From Betaproteobacteria bacterium RIFCSPLOWO2_02_FULL_68_150 (GTDB lineage Bacteria; Pseudomonadota; Gammaproteobacteria; Burkholderiales; SG8-39), in assembly GCA_001771975.1 (NCBI GenBank), contig MERE01000014.1:1-11528 (forward strand): a stretch of DNA of 11,528 nt, in the 5' to 3' direction. How positions within the stretch are numbered: the stretch's first letter is position 1; every line of letters begins with the position of its first letter. The notes under the pieces are model-generated. The model made no database searches and was not told the DNA's origin. It worked only from the letters and a program-made list of their open reading frames with translations. Positions 5,919 through 11,528 of this stretch are shown piece after piece. The position numbers and the translations under genes are program-made.

Positions 5919-7216
5919 GCGAATCCCGCCCCAGCTTCGTCTTCGTCCTCGCCGACGACCTCGGCTACGCCGACCTCGGCTGCTACGGCGGGCGCTCCGG
6001 CTGCTCGCCGCAGCTCGACCGCATGGCCGCCGAGGGCCTGCGCTTCACGCAGGGCTATTCGAACTCACCGGTGTGTTCGCCGACGCGCTTCGCGCTCGCG
6101 ACGGGCCGGTGGCAGTACCGGCTGCGCGGCGGCAACGACGAGCCGATCGCGAGCCGGCATCGCGGCAATCCGGTGCTGGGACTGCCGCCTTCCCATCCGA
6201 CCCTCGCCTCGATCCTGCGCGACGCGGGCTACGCCACGGCGCTCGCGGGCAAGTGGCACATGGGCTTTCTGCCCCACTTCGGGCCGCTGAAGAGCGGTTA
6301 CCAGGAGTTCTTCGGGCCGATGAGCGGCGGCATCGACTACTTCACGCACAAGGACTCGGTGGGTGTGCGCGACCTCTACGAAGGGGAGAAAGAGGTCGAG
6401 CGCATCGGCTACGTCACCGACCTGATTTCGGACCGGGCGGTGGAGTTCATCGGGAGGCAGAGGATGGCGCCGTTCCTGCTCTCGGTGCACTACACCGCGC
6501 CGCACTGGCCGTGGGAGACGCGCGCGGACGAGGCCGAGGCGCGCCGCCTGGAGAAGATCTATCACTTCGACGGCGGTTCGCTCGCAACCTATCAAACGAT
6601 GATCCGCCACATGGACGAGGGCATCGGTCGCATCCTCGGTGCGCTGAAAAACTCCGGTCTGGACGAGAACACGCTGCTGGTTTTCACGAGCGACAACGGC
6701 GGCGAGCGCTTTTCCGATTCATGGCCGCTGCTGGGCGGCAAGATGGACCTGCTCGAAGGCGGCATCCGCGTGCCCTGCATCGTGCGCTGGCCGGCGCGCG
6801 TTGCCTCCGGAACCGTCACCCCCCAGCTTGCGATCACGATGGACTGGGTGACGACGATGCTGGAGGCTGCGGGCGCGGCGCCGCATCCGGATTACCCGCT
6901 CGATGGGTCGAGCCTGATGCGCGTGCTCGAGCGGCCGGAGCAGACCTTCGAGCGCGATCTTTTCTGGCGCATGAAGTTCCGCAACCAGAAGGCGATGCGC
7001 AGCGGCCAGTGGAAGTGGCTGTCGCTGGACGGCGACGAGTTTCTGTACGACCTGCAGAAGGACGAGCGCGAGCGCGCGAATCTCGGCAAGCGCGAGCCGG
7101 TACGCCTGGTGGCGATGCGCGCGCGCTACGCCGAGTGGGAACGGCAGCTACCGGATTTCCCGGACGCGACTTTCTCGGTGCTGGCGACCAAGGCCGATCT
7201 CGCGCGGCCGTCTTAG
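5915..7216 (+). CDS. Type I (formylglycine) sulfatase, cytoplasmic form
   Basis: 433 residues of the alkaline-phosphatase superfamily. The active-site signature CSPTR at 54-58, followed by ALATGR, marks Cys54 for conversion to formylglycine. Metal-binding acids ADDLGY (Asp14, Asp15) and DNGG (Asp260, Asn261) are present. So are catalytic GKWHMG (Lys113, His115) and HYTAPHWP (His192, His197). It would hydrolyse sulfate esters of the arylsulfatase or sugar-sulfatase kind; the substrate cannot be told. The first residues run directly into the first catalytic strand (SFVFVLADD), leaving no room for a signal peptide, so the enzyme should be cytoplasmic, unlike many secreted sulfatases. ATG 5915 overlaps the binding-protein stop (ATGA), with an AAGGGCG ribosome site upstream. 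The stop overlaps the stop of the convergent GFA gene by four bases. A Cys-type enzyme needs a maturation system, which is not in the window. Confidence 0.93.
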   Translation: MSESRPSFVFVLADDLGYADLGCYGGRSGCSPQLDRMAAEGLRFTQGYSNSPVCSPTRFALATGRWQYRLRGGNDEPIASRHRGNPVLGLPPSHPTLASILRDAGYATALAGKWHMGFLPHFGPLKSGYQEFFGPMSGGIDYFTHKDSVGVRDLYEGEKEVERIGYVTDLISDRAVEFIGRQRMAPFLLSVHYTAPHWPWETRADEAEARRLEKIYHFDGGSLATYQTMIRHMDEGIGRILGALKNSGLDENTLLVFTSDNGGERFSDSWPLLGGKMDLLEGGIRVPCIVRWPARVASGTVTPQLAITMDWVTTMLEAAGAAPHPDYPLDGSSLMRVLERPEQTFERDLFWRMKFRNQKAMRSGQWKWLSLDGDEFLYDLQKDERERANLGKREPVRLVAMRARYAEWERQLPDFPDATFSVLATKADLARPS

Positions 7217-7235
7217 GATCGGACCGGCCTGTTTT
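7192..7235 (+). terminator. Weak candidate terminator at the sulfatase end
   Basis: GGCCGATC (7192-7199) can pair with GATCGG and CC (7217-7225) across a one-base bulge. A short T run (7232-7235) follows six bases later. The loop is long and the T run short, so this is only a possible terminator. Confidence 0.25.
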
Positions 7236-7635
7236 CGGGGTGACACTCGGTTGCCGGGTTCATGTACATCCACGGTCTCGCACTGTTGGTCCAGATATTC
7301 ATGACCACCTTCATGTCGCCAGGCGCATCCAGAGTGCCGATCTTGAGCACCATCATCTCAGGCAGCTTCGCCCTTTGGCTGTAGATGGGCGAGCCGCAGT
7401 CGCCGCAGAAGTATCGCTTCAGGATATTTCCGCTCTGGGCAGTATCGGCGTAGAGCCTGGGCTGGCCCGAGGTAAACGTCACCGCGCTCGCGGGGACCAG
7501 CACATTGTGACTCGCGCCCGCGCCGGACGCCTTCTGGCAATGGGTGCAGTGGCAGGCAATGATGTTTTGCAGTGGCTGGCTGACCGTGTAGCGGATCTTG
7601 CCGCACAGGCAGCCACCGGTAATCGGGTCAGACAT
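7213..7635 (-). CDS. GFA-family zinc protein (CENP-V/GFA domain)
   Basis: 140 residues, almost all one GFA domain. The zinc-binding pattern is complete: GGCLCG (Cys9, Cys11), CHCTHC (Cys28, Cys30, Cys33) and CGDCG (Cys77, Cys80). KASGAGASHN follows the second cluster, as in the family. The family is named after glutathione-dependent formaldehyde-activating enzyme, but most members have no proven activity and the original Gfa role is disputed. Treat it as a cytoplasmic zinc protein that may act on a glutathione or thiol adduct. ATG 7635 has GAGGAGG four bases upstream. It lies 51 bases downstream of hyuB on the same strand, so it may be the last operon member. A TATACT in the gap could also give it its own promoter. 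Its stop overlaps that of the sulfatase. Confidence 0.92.
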   Translation of the reverse strand: MSDPITGGCLCGKIRYTVSQPLQNIIACHCTHCQKASGAGASHNVLVPASAVTFTSGQPRLYADTAQSGNILKRYFCGDCGSPIYSQRAKLPEMMVLKIGTLDAPGDMKVVMNIWTNSARPWMYMNPATECHPENRPVRS

Positions 7636-7639
7636 GAAC

Positions 7640-7646
7640 CCTCCTC
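7640..7646 (-). promoter_or_regulatory. Shine-Dalgarno GAGGAGG of the GFA gene
   Basis: On the minus strand GAGGAGG precedes ATG 7635 by four bases and decides the start. A perfect 10-bp palindrome, ATCGCGCGAT (7648-7657), lies directly upstream. It could be an operator or chance in GC-rich DNA. Confidence 0.65.
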
Positions 7647-7678
7647 GATCGCGCGATGAAAATCGGCGTGGCGCGCGC

Positions 7679-7684
7679 AGTATA
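7679..7684 (-). promoter_or_regulatory. Candidate -10 (TATACT) for the GFA gene
   Basis: TATACT on the minus strand sits just after the hyuB stop (7687-7689) and would start transcription near 7672. That would allow the GFA gene to be expressed apart from hyuAB. No clear -35 lies inside the end of hyuB. Confidence 0.25.
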
Positions 7685-7686
7685 CG

Positions 7687-9264
7687 TTAGCGTCTTTTCC
7701 CGTATCCTCCGCCGCCAGGCATCTCGGCAATGAGCCGATCGCCGGCCGGCACTACGTAAGTTTCCTTTCCCGGCAGGATCTTCCCGCTCGCGAGCGCTAG
7801 GCGCGCGACGCGCCCGTCGCCGCCCCCCGCACGCCCGCGCGCCGGATGGTGGCGCCGCTCGACCGTCGCGCAGGCGATGCTGAACGGCTCGCCTTCAGTG
7901 TTCTCGATCTCGATCACCGCGCCCAGGCCGCCGCGGTAGCGACCCTCGCCGCCGGAGCCCTGCGCGAGTTCGCGCCGGCGGAACAATAGCGGCGATTGCG
8001 CCTCGGTGATCTCCACGGGGATCGCGCCGACGCCGCTCGGAAACGCGGTGCTCGAAAGCCCGTCCTTCCCGGGACGTGCGCCCATGCCGCCGATCGCGAT
8101 CGAGATGACGTTGAACGGCGTCGCCTGCGCACTGGCGCCCGCGACGAGCGGACCGCCCGCGAAACCCATCACCCACATGCTGCCCGCGCCTTCGGCCGGC
8201 ACGCGGCCCTCGAGCGGCTCCTCGAAGCAGCCGAACACCAGCTCCGGCAGCATCTGACCGATGACATGGCGCGCGGTGACCGGACGCGGTCGCAGCGGGT
8301 TGACGATCGAATTCTCCGGCGCCGACACCGTCATCACCGAAAGGGAGCCCGCATTGTTGGGGATCTCCGGCGCCACGATGCACTTCACGCCAAAGGACGT
8401 ATAGGCGTCGGTGTAGCACTTGGGCGAGTTGATGCCGAAGCGCGACGCGGGCGAGCTGCCGGCGTAGTCGACGTGAATGCCATCCTCGGTCACCGAGAGC
8501 GCGGCGCACAGGTCGATCGGCGCCTCGTAACCGTCGAGCCGCATCGCTGCGCGCCAGGTGCCGCGCGGCAGGCGCCGCGCCGCCTCGAGCATGGCGCCGC
8601 GCGAGGTCGCCAGAATGTGTTCGCCGAGCGTGTCGAGTTCCTCGAGGCCGAACTCGCGCAGCATTGCGGCGAGGCGCCGCGATGCCACCTCGTTGCACGA
8701 CAGGAGGCCGAGCAGGTCGCCGCGCACCTGCGTCGGCTCGCGCGAGTTGCCCATCAGGATCGCGAGCAGCGTGTCGTTCAGGCGTCCCGCCTCGGCGAGC
8801 TTGAGGTGCGGAATGTAGATGCCTTCCTCGTACACCGAGGTCGCCTCGGCGACAAAGCCGCGGCCGCCGACGTCGATCAGGTGGCAGGTCGAGGCGAAGA
8901 AGCCGATCAGCCGCTCGTCGAGAAACGCCGGGGTCACGGTGACGAAGTCGAACAGGTGCCCGGTGCCGAGCCACGGATCGTTGGTGACGAGTACGTCGCC
9001 CGGCTTGAGCGCTGCGGCGGGATAGCGCTCCAGGAAATGCGCCACCGCGGTCGCCATGGTGTTGACGTGGCCGGGCGTGCCGGTGACCGCCTGCGCGAGG
9101 AGCCGGCCGCGCGTGTCGTACACGCCCGCGGAAAGATCGCCCGCCTCGCGCGTGATGGTGCCGAACGCGGTCTTGAGCAGCACGTTGGCCTGCTCCTCGA
9201 CCACCGCGATGAGCCGGTTCCACAGGATCTGGCGCACCAGTTGCTGCCGCATGTCGCGCATCAT
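7687..9264 (-). CDS. hyuB: Hydantoinase B/oxoprolinase family subunit
   Basis: 525 residues, of normal length for HyuB. Family blocks are present in order: an N-terminal helix with ILWNRLIAVVEEQANVLLKT, then REAGDLSAGVYDTRGRLLAQ and GTPGHVNTM. TNDPWLGTGHLFD at 94-106 is the TNDPxxGxxHxxD metal-site region. INSPKCYTDAYTSFGVKC, NNAGSL and ERRHHPARGRAGG follow, and it ends with PGGGGYGKR. With HyuA it forms an ATP-dependent amide-ring hydrolase; known members act on hydantoins, 5-oxoproline or N-methylhydantoin. Nothing in the sequence fixes the substrate. The start ATG 9264 overlaps the hyuA stop (ATGA), so the two subunits are translationally coupled. This subunit looks intact, which contrasts with the apparent internal deletion in its partner. 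Confidence 0.93.
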   Translation of the reverse strand: MMRDMRQQLVRQILWNRLIAVVEEQANVLLKTAFGTITREAGDLSAGVYDTRGRLLAQAVTGTPGHVNTMATAVAHFLERYPAAALKPGDVLVTNDPWLGTGHLFDFVTVTPAFLDERLIGFFASTCHLIDVGGRGFVAEATSVYEEGIYIPHLKLAEAGRLNDTLLAILMGNSREPTQVRGDLLGLLSCNEVASRRLAAMLREFGLEELDTLGEHILATSRGAMLEAARRLPRGTWRAAMRLDGYEAPIDLCAALSVTEDGIHVDYAGSSPASRFGINSPKCYTDAYTSFGVKCIVAPEIPNNAGSLSVMTVSAPENSIVNPLRPRPVTARHVIGQMLPELVFGCFEEPLEGRVPAEGAGSMWVMGFAGGPLVAGASAQATPFNVISIAIGGMGARPGKDGLSSTAFPSGVGAIPVEITEAQSPLLFRRRELAQGSGGEGRYRGGLGAVIEIENTEGEPFSIACATVERRHHPARGRAGGGDGRVARLALASGKILPGKETYVVPAGDRLIAEMPGGGGYGKRR

Positions 9265-11159
9265 CGCCGCTCCAGCAGCAGATGGCCAGCGGCCGTCACT
9301 TCGAGGTTCCAGCCTGCCGGCAGCAAGGTGGTGGTCTGCGGCTCGGTAACGAGCGCGGGGCCGGCGAGGCGCGCGCCGGGTGCGAGATCGGTTCGGTCAT
9401 AGGCGGGCAGCAGCTCGGTTTTTCCAAGTGCGGGATCGAATACATCGCGCCGGCCGCGCGGCGGCGCATCGCGCAGTGCCGCCGGTGCGGGCGCCGGCGG
9501 CGGCGAAGCCTCCGCGAGGGCGGTCGCGACCGTGACCGACCAGGTAAGGAACTCGAGCGGCACATCGGCGATGCGCACGCCGAACTGCTCCTCGTAGCGT
9601 GCCTGGTAGGCCGCGCGCAGCGCGGCGCAATCGTCTTGCACCAATGCGCGCGCGGGCAACGGTACCGCCATCTCATGTCCCTGTCCGAGGTGGCGCATCT
9701 CGACCAGGCGGCGCGTCTCGAGCACCGCGCCGGGCGCGCCGGCGGCAACGATTGCCGCAGCTTCCGCCTGCATCGCCTCGAGCAGACGATTGATCGCGGC
9801 CGGATCGAAACTTTCCTCGCGCAGCGCAAAACTGCGCGCCAGCTCGAACGCCATGGGCGCGCGCAGGAACCCGACCGCCGATCCGACGCTCGCGTCGACC
9901 GGAACCAGTACCCGCTGCATGCCGAGCTTCGCCGCCAGGCGCACGGCGTGCAGCGGCGCTGCGCCGCCGAAAGCGATCATGGTGCAGCGCTCGGCCGCCT
10001 TGCCGCGCTCGATGGCGTGCACGCGCGCCGCGCTCGCCATGTTTTCCTCGACGATCTCGCCGATGCCGGCGGCCGCCCAGTGGGCGTCGAGCGCCAGGCG
10101 CTCGCCGATGCGCTCGCGCACCGCGCGCTCGGCGGCTGCGCGATCGAGCGCCAGTGTGCCGTTGGCGAACGCCTGCGGGTCGATGCGTCCGAGGACAACG
10201 TCGGCATCGGTCACCGTGGGCTCGCTGCCGCCGCGCCGGTAGCATGCGGGCCCGGGCTCGGCGCCGGCGCTCTGCGGCCCTACGCGGATGCGGCCGAGCG
10301 AATCGAGGCGCGCAATCGAGCCGCCGCCTGCGCCGATCTCGACCATCTCCGTGACCGGGACACGCACCGGCAGACCGCTGCCCTTCAAGTTGCGCCAGAC
10401 GCGCGCCACCTCGAACTTGCGTGACTGCTCGGGGCGGCCGTCGCTGATGAAGCAGATCTTGGCCGTGGTGCCGCCCATGTCGAACGAGAGCACCTCGGCG
10501 ATGCCGGATTCGCGCGCGATCCCGGCCGAGAGAATCGCGCAGGCCGTGGAGAAGCGCTCGTACTCGCGGATCTCGGGGCACACCGCCGACGAAAGCGTGA
10601 TCGCGATGCCCGGCAGGCGCGCGGCGAGGATTTCGCCCGCGCGCCGCTCGTGCGCGTCGTTGGCATAAGCGTGCAGGAAGCCGACCGCTACCGCTTCGAC
10701 GTTGGCTTGGCGCAGCGCATCGGCCACCCGGTCGAGCGCGGCCTCGTCGAGCGGCGTATCGATCGCGCCGCGCGCGGTGATGCGCTCGCTCACCGGAAAG
10801 CGCAACGCCCGCGGCACCAGCGGCGCGGGCAGCTCGAGATTCAGGTCGTAGTGCTCGTAGCGCTTTTCGTAGCCCATCTCGAGCACGTCGCGGAAACCCG
10901 ACGTGGTGACGAACGCTGTTCGCGCGCCGGCGCGTTCGATGAGGGCGTTGGTTGCCAGCGTGGTGCCGTGGATCAGCACACCGACATCGGTGGCGGCGAG
11001 GCCGGCGCCCGCCAGCACCTGCACGATGCCTTCGAGCATGCCCTCCTCGGGCGCCTGCGGCGTGGTGAGCACCTTCGCCGAAATCCGCCGCCCGGCATGC
11101 TCCAGCACGACATCGGTAAAGGTGCCGCCGATGTCGGCGGCGAGGCGGGCGGGTTGCAT
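9261..11159 (-). CDS. hyuA: Hydantoinase A/oxoprolinase family subunit with apparent internal deletion
   Basis: 632 residues; relatives known to me are near 690. This is the ATP-dependent subunit of a HyuAB enzyme, with an actin-like ATPase fold. Visible blocks: DIGGTFTD (residues 9-16, phosphate loop), IHGTTLATNALIER, TSGFRDVLEMGYEKRY, FLHAYANDAHE, REYERFSTACA, SFDMGGTTAKICF (second phosphate loop), EIGAGGGSIA, SAGAEPGPACY, FGGAAPLHA and the C-terminal ASKHA-associated region through LLPAGWNLEV. Between STACA (to residue 208) and ILSAGIARESG the family normally has about 60 more residues (NAYxxP...MTSxGG...SGPAxG). They are missing in frame. The protein may be inactive or misfolded unless this is an assembly error. 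ATG 11159 is chosen because the DIGGTFTD strand follows at once; the frame stays open to 11384 but that region is the divergent GGT gene. No Shine-Dalgarno is visible; an AT-rich -10-like box just upstream suggests a leaderless message. Confidence 0.9.
   Translation of the reverse strand: MQPARLAADIGGTFTDVVLEHAGRRISAKVLTTPQAPEEGMLEGIVQVLAGAGLAATDVGVLIHGTTLATNALIERAGARTAFVTTSGFRDVLEMGYEKRYEHYDLNLELPAPLVPRALRFPVSERITARGAIDTPLDEAALDRVADALRQANVEAVAVGFLHAYANDAHERRAGEILAARLPGIAITLSSAVCPEIREYERFSTACAILSAGIARESGIAEVLSFDMGGTTAKICFISDGRPEQSRKFEVARVWRNLKGSGLPVRVPVTEMVEIGAGGGSIARLDSLGRIRVGPQSAGAEPGPACYRRGGSEPTVTDADVVLGRIDPQAFANGTLALDRAAAERAVRERIGERLALDAHWAAAGIGEIVEENMASAARVHAIERGKAAERCTMIAFGGAAPLHAVRLAAKLGMQRVLVPVDASVGSAVGFLRAPMAFELARSFALREESFDPAAINRLLEAMQAEAAAIVAAGAPGAVLETRRLVEMRHLGQGHEMAVPLPARALVQDDCAALRAAYQARYEEQFGVRIADVPLEFLTWSVTVATALAEASPPPAPAPAALRDAPPRGRRDVFDPALGKTELLPAYDRTDLAPGARLAGPALVTEPQTTTLLPAGWNLEVTAAGHLLLERR
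10533..10540 (-). other. Inferred deletion junction in hyuA
   Basis: Codons for Cys207-Ala208-Ile209 join the REYERFSTACA block directly to ILSAGIARESG. In homologues I recall, these flank a segment of about 60 residues. The sequence at the joint is GCGCGATT (minus strand). A GCGCG-type microhomology at both original ends would fit an in-frame deletion, but the lost end cannot be seen here. Confidence 0.55.
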
Positions 11160-11165
11160 GCGGCG

Positions 11166-11173
11166 AATATACT
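11166..11173. promoter_or_regulatory. Overlapping divergent -10-like boxes between hyuA and the GGT gene
   Basis: The only gap between the two divergent starts is 24 bp (11160-11183) and holds an AT-rich core. On the plus strand TATACT (11168-11173) would start transcription near 11180. On the minus strand TATATT (11171-11166) would start it near the A of the hyuA ATG. The two boxes overlap, so polymerase could serve only one direction at a time. Neither has a good -35, so this is a candidate only. Confidence 0.35.
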
Positions 11174-11183
11174 TGAACCTCAG

Positions 11184-11528
11184 ATGAGCCAACGCGCCTA
11201 TCGAATCCTTCCCACCGAGGCCACGACCTTCCACCCGCGCCTGCTCGGCCGGCGCGGCGCGGTGGCGTCGAACAGCAACCTGTCCGCGAGCGCGGGTGCC
11301 GAGGTCCTGCGGGCCGGCGGCAATGCGATCGACGCCGCGGTCGCCGCGACGTTCGTCGAGGGCGTAGTGAATCCGCAAATGCATACGATCGGCGGCGAAT
11401 GCCCGATCCTCGTGCGGCTCGCGGGTGAAGCGCGCGTGATTGCGGTGAACGGCAACATGGCCGCGCCGGCGCGCGCCACCCCGGAAGCGTTTCGCGCGCG
11501 CGGGCTCGCGGATATCCCCGATTCCGGA
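11184..11528 (+). CDS. Gamma-glutamyltransferase-family protein, N-terminal part
   Basis: An open frame from ATG 11184 runs off the window after 115 codons. The N-terminus shows the gamma-glutamyltranspeptidase family pattern: GAVASNSNLSASAGAEVLRA, GGNAIDAAVAATFVEGVVNP (45-64), then TIGGECPILVR. In full-length enzymes an autoprocessed Thr nucleophile lies far downstream, outside this window, so activity cannot be judged. No signal peptide is seen, which differs from classical periplasmic GGT and fits the many cytoplasmic GGT-like proteins of Burkholderiales. It may act on gamma-glutamyl compounds or on acyl/cephalosporin-like amides. It starts 24 bp from hyuA in the opposite direction, a bidirectional arrangement that suggests shared control with hyuAB. 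Confidence 0.85.
   Translation, partial: MSQRAYRILPTEATTFHPRLLGRRGAVASNSNLSASAGAEVLRAGGNAIDAAVAATFVEGVVNPQMHTIGGECPILVRLAGEARVIAVNGNMAAPARATPEAFRARGLADIPDSG

Noticed and set aside
7648..7657. 10-bp palindrome ATCGCGCGAT before the GFA gene as an operator
   Set aside because: It is perfect but short and made mostly of CG steps common here, and no regulator gene is nearby, so it is not called as a site.
7996..9402. 468-codon open frame antisense to hyuB
   Set aside because: It is composition-driven, with no ribosome site or domain, and lies opposite a clear HyuB reading frame.
11160..11384. N-terminal extension of hyuA
   Set aside because: It would overlap the divergent GGT gene by about 200 bases. 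The HyuA family begins with the DIGGTFTD strand, which ATG 11159 provides.
1..11528. tRNA, rRNA, riboswitch, insertion sequence, attachment site or CRISPR
   Set aside because: Nearly all bases are in coding regions with conserved products. I saw no transposase, terminal inverted repeats, spaced direct repeats or RNA-gene signatures.

Overview
This is a gene-dense, high-GC stretch of bacterial chromosome. It most resembles a betaproteobacterium, probably of the order Burkholderiales. The grounds are the base composition, the short or overlapping gene junctions, an orphan Bug/TctC-type solute-binding protein, a HyuA/HyuB hydantoinase-oxoprolinase pair and a gamma-glutamyltransferase-family gene. 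The assignment is inference; no rRNA, tRNA or other phylogenetic marker lies in the window. No mobile element, CRISPR array or phage gene was seen, and no gene-free stretch exceeds 300 bases.

Positions 1-3743 (+ strand) look like the end of one operon. It holds the tail of an unidentified gene, a DUF6279-type lipoprotein, a PAS-GGDEF-EAL cyclic-di-GMP enzyme and an alpha/beta hydrolase. Each junction is a four-base NTGA overlap (GTGA, GTGA, CTGA), which suggests translational coupling and implies a rare CTG start for the hydrolase. The cyclic-di-GMP enzyme has three tandem 29-residue coiled-coil repeats between its PAS and GGDEF domains. A strong hairpin spans the stop codons of the hydrolase and the convergent gene that follows.

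Positions 3762-4880 hold two divergent genes for exported TPR-type proteins. Their 5' ends overlap by 21 bases, so each start lies inside the other reading frame.

Positions 4929-7216 (+) hold a Bug/TctC-type periplasmic binding protein coupled by ATGA to a type I sulfatase that has no signal peptide. A plausible reading is capture and import of a sulfated organic compound followed by cytoplasmic desulfation.

Positions 7213-11159 (- strand) hold hyuA, hyuB and a GFA-family zinc protein. hyuA and hyuB are coupled by ATGA. hyuA appears to carry an in-frame internal deletion of about 60 residues covering part of its nucleotide-binding core. A gamma-glutamyltransferase-family gene starts divergently 24 bp away and runs off the window. 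GGT, oxoprolinase-like HyuAB and a glutathione-linked GFA protein together hint at gamma-glutamyl or 5-oxoproline metabolism, though each family has other known substrates.

Most of the window is ordinary accessory metabolism. The observations most worth a second look are the hyuA deletion, the CTG start in the NTGA chain, the triplicated signalling helix and the nested divergent TPR starts.
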